NCBI GenBank assembly: GCA_003565055.1
Contig: PXDM01000055.1
Span: 1 to 15,016, forward strand
Reading direction: 5' to 3'
Source of the DNA: Paracoccaceae bacterium
GTDB lineage: Bacteria; Pseudomonadota; Alphaproteobacteria; Rhodobacterales; Rhodobacteraceae
DNA: 15,016 bases
Shown: positions 14,621-15,016 of the stretch, piece after piece
Position numbering within the stretch: position 1 is the stretch's first letter
How the letters are laid out: each line of letters begins with the position of its first letter
Notes under the pieces: generated by a model
Databases searched by the model: none
Told to the model about the DNA's origin: nothing
Seen by the model: the letters and a program-made list of their open reading frames with translations, nothing else
Translations under genes and position numbers: made by a program

Positions 14621-15016
14621 TCAGCCCTGAGTGGCGCTCGCGACATCCACAGACACGCCCGGCCCCATCGAGGAGCTGACCGAGACCTTTTTCAGATACG
14701 CGCCCTTCGCGCCCGAAGGCTTGGACTTCGCAACCGCATCGACAAAAGCGCGCAGGTTTTCAGCCAGTTTCGCTTCGTCAAAGGACACTTTGCCGATACC
14801 CGCATGAATGATCCCGGCCTTTTCGACCTTGAACTGGACCTGACCACCCTTGGCGCTGTTCACAGCCTCGGTCACATCCATCGTCACTGTGCCCACTTTG
14901 GGGTTCGGCATCAGGTTGCGCGGGCCGAGGATCTTGCCCAGACGGCCCACGATGGGCATCATGTCCGGCGTCGCAATGCAGCGGTCGAACTCGATCTTGC
15001 CCGACTGGATGGTTTC
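14621..15016 (-). CDS. rplA: 50S ribosomal protein L1 (5' part beyond window edge)
   Basis: L1 binds 23S rRNA at the mobile L1 stalk and, in many bacteria, represses its own mRNA. The visible 131 residues are the C-terminal part, entering from the right edge in frame (ETIQSGKIEFDRCIATPD...). The L1 signature block reads IATPDMMPIVGRLGKILGPR, then LMPNPKVGTVT. Next come GGQVQFKVEKAGIIHAGIGKVSF and the C-terminal LKKVSVSSSMGPGVSVD. ATG codons at 14960 and 14957 are internal, since the family is about 230 residues and the frame is open upstream. It is followed by a clear hairpin terminator. rplK is usually upstream of rplA and would lie outside the window. Confidence 0.97.
   Translation of the reverse strand, partial: ETIQSGKIEFDRCIATPDMMPIVGRLGKILGPRNLMPNPKVGTVTMDVTEAVNSAKGGQVQFKVEKAGIIHAGIGKVSFDEAKLAENLRAFVDAVAKSKPSGAKGAYLKKVSVSSSMGPGVSVDVASATQG

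Noticed and set aside
1..15016. tRNA genes, CRISPR repeats, insertion sequences, phage or toxin-antitoxin genes
   Set aside because: None was seen: no cloverleaf-like segments, no regularly spaced direct repeats, no transposase or integrase motifs.

Overview
The window is a gene-dense, GC-rich (about 60 percent by eye) bacterial chromosome segment. Gene content and protein features point to an alphaproteobacterium, most likely Rhodobacterales/Rhodobacteraceae: a stand-alone Hint_2-type protein, a DUF3772 mechanosensitive channel, tandem DUF2189 membrane proteins, an RF2 with SPY in place of SPF, and an amidase / PBP1A / prfB run. The taxonomic call is inference from these families. No tRNA, rRNA, CRISPR array, transposase, integrase or phage gene was seen.

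Left part (1-4716): the 3' end of a fumarylacetoacetate-hydrolase-family gene on + converges, with 10 bp between stops, on a minus-strand pair. That pair is a cysteine-synthase-family PLP enzyme whose TGA overlaps the ATG of a large MscS-type channel, so the two are probably translated together. Upstream on minus is a small four-helix membrane protein of unknown function with a terminator-like hairpin at its stop.

Middle (4880-8044): a Hint-domain protein has its own terminator and a 359-bp upstream spacer holding a possible promoter with a dyad in its spacer. Beyond it are two tandem paralogous DUF2189 membrane proteins separated by a perfect 11-bp inverted repeat.

Right-centre (8145-13253): prfB, mrcA (PBP1A) and a periplasmic N-acetylmuramoyl-L-alanine amidase, all on minus and reading amidase, mrcA, prfB. 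The amidase and mrcA both act on peptidoglycan. mrcA has the best sigma-70-like promoter in the window, close to its GTG start.

Right end (13369-15016): a DsbA/ScsC-like periplasmic thiol oxidoreductase on +, followed by a hairpin, a second unexplained hairpin, and the 3' part of rplA (ribosomal protein L1) on minus with its terminator.

Most of this is ordinary core genome and I see no convincing new multi-gene system. The points most worth checking are an intrinsic terminator-like structure in the minus orientation just upstream of the amidase, the dyad in the putative Hint-gene promoter, the cysteine-enzyme/channel coupling, and two strong hairpins with no clear role.
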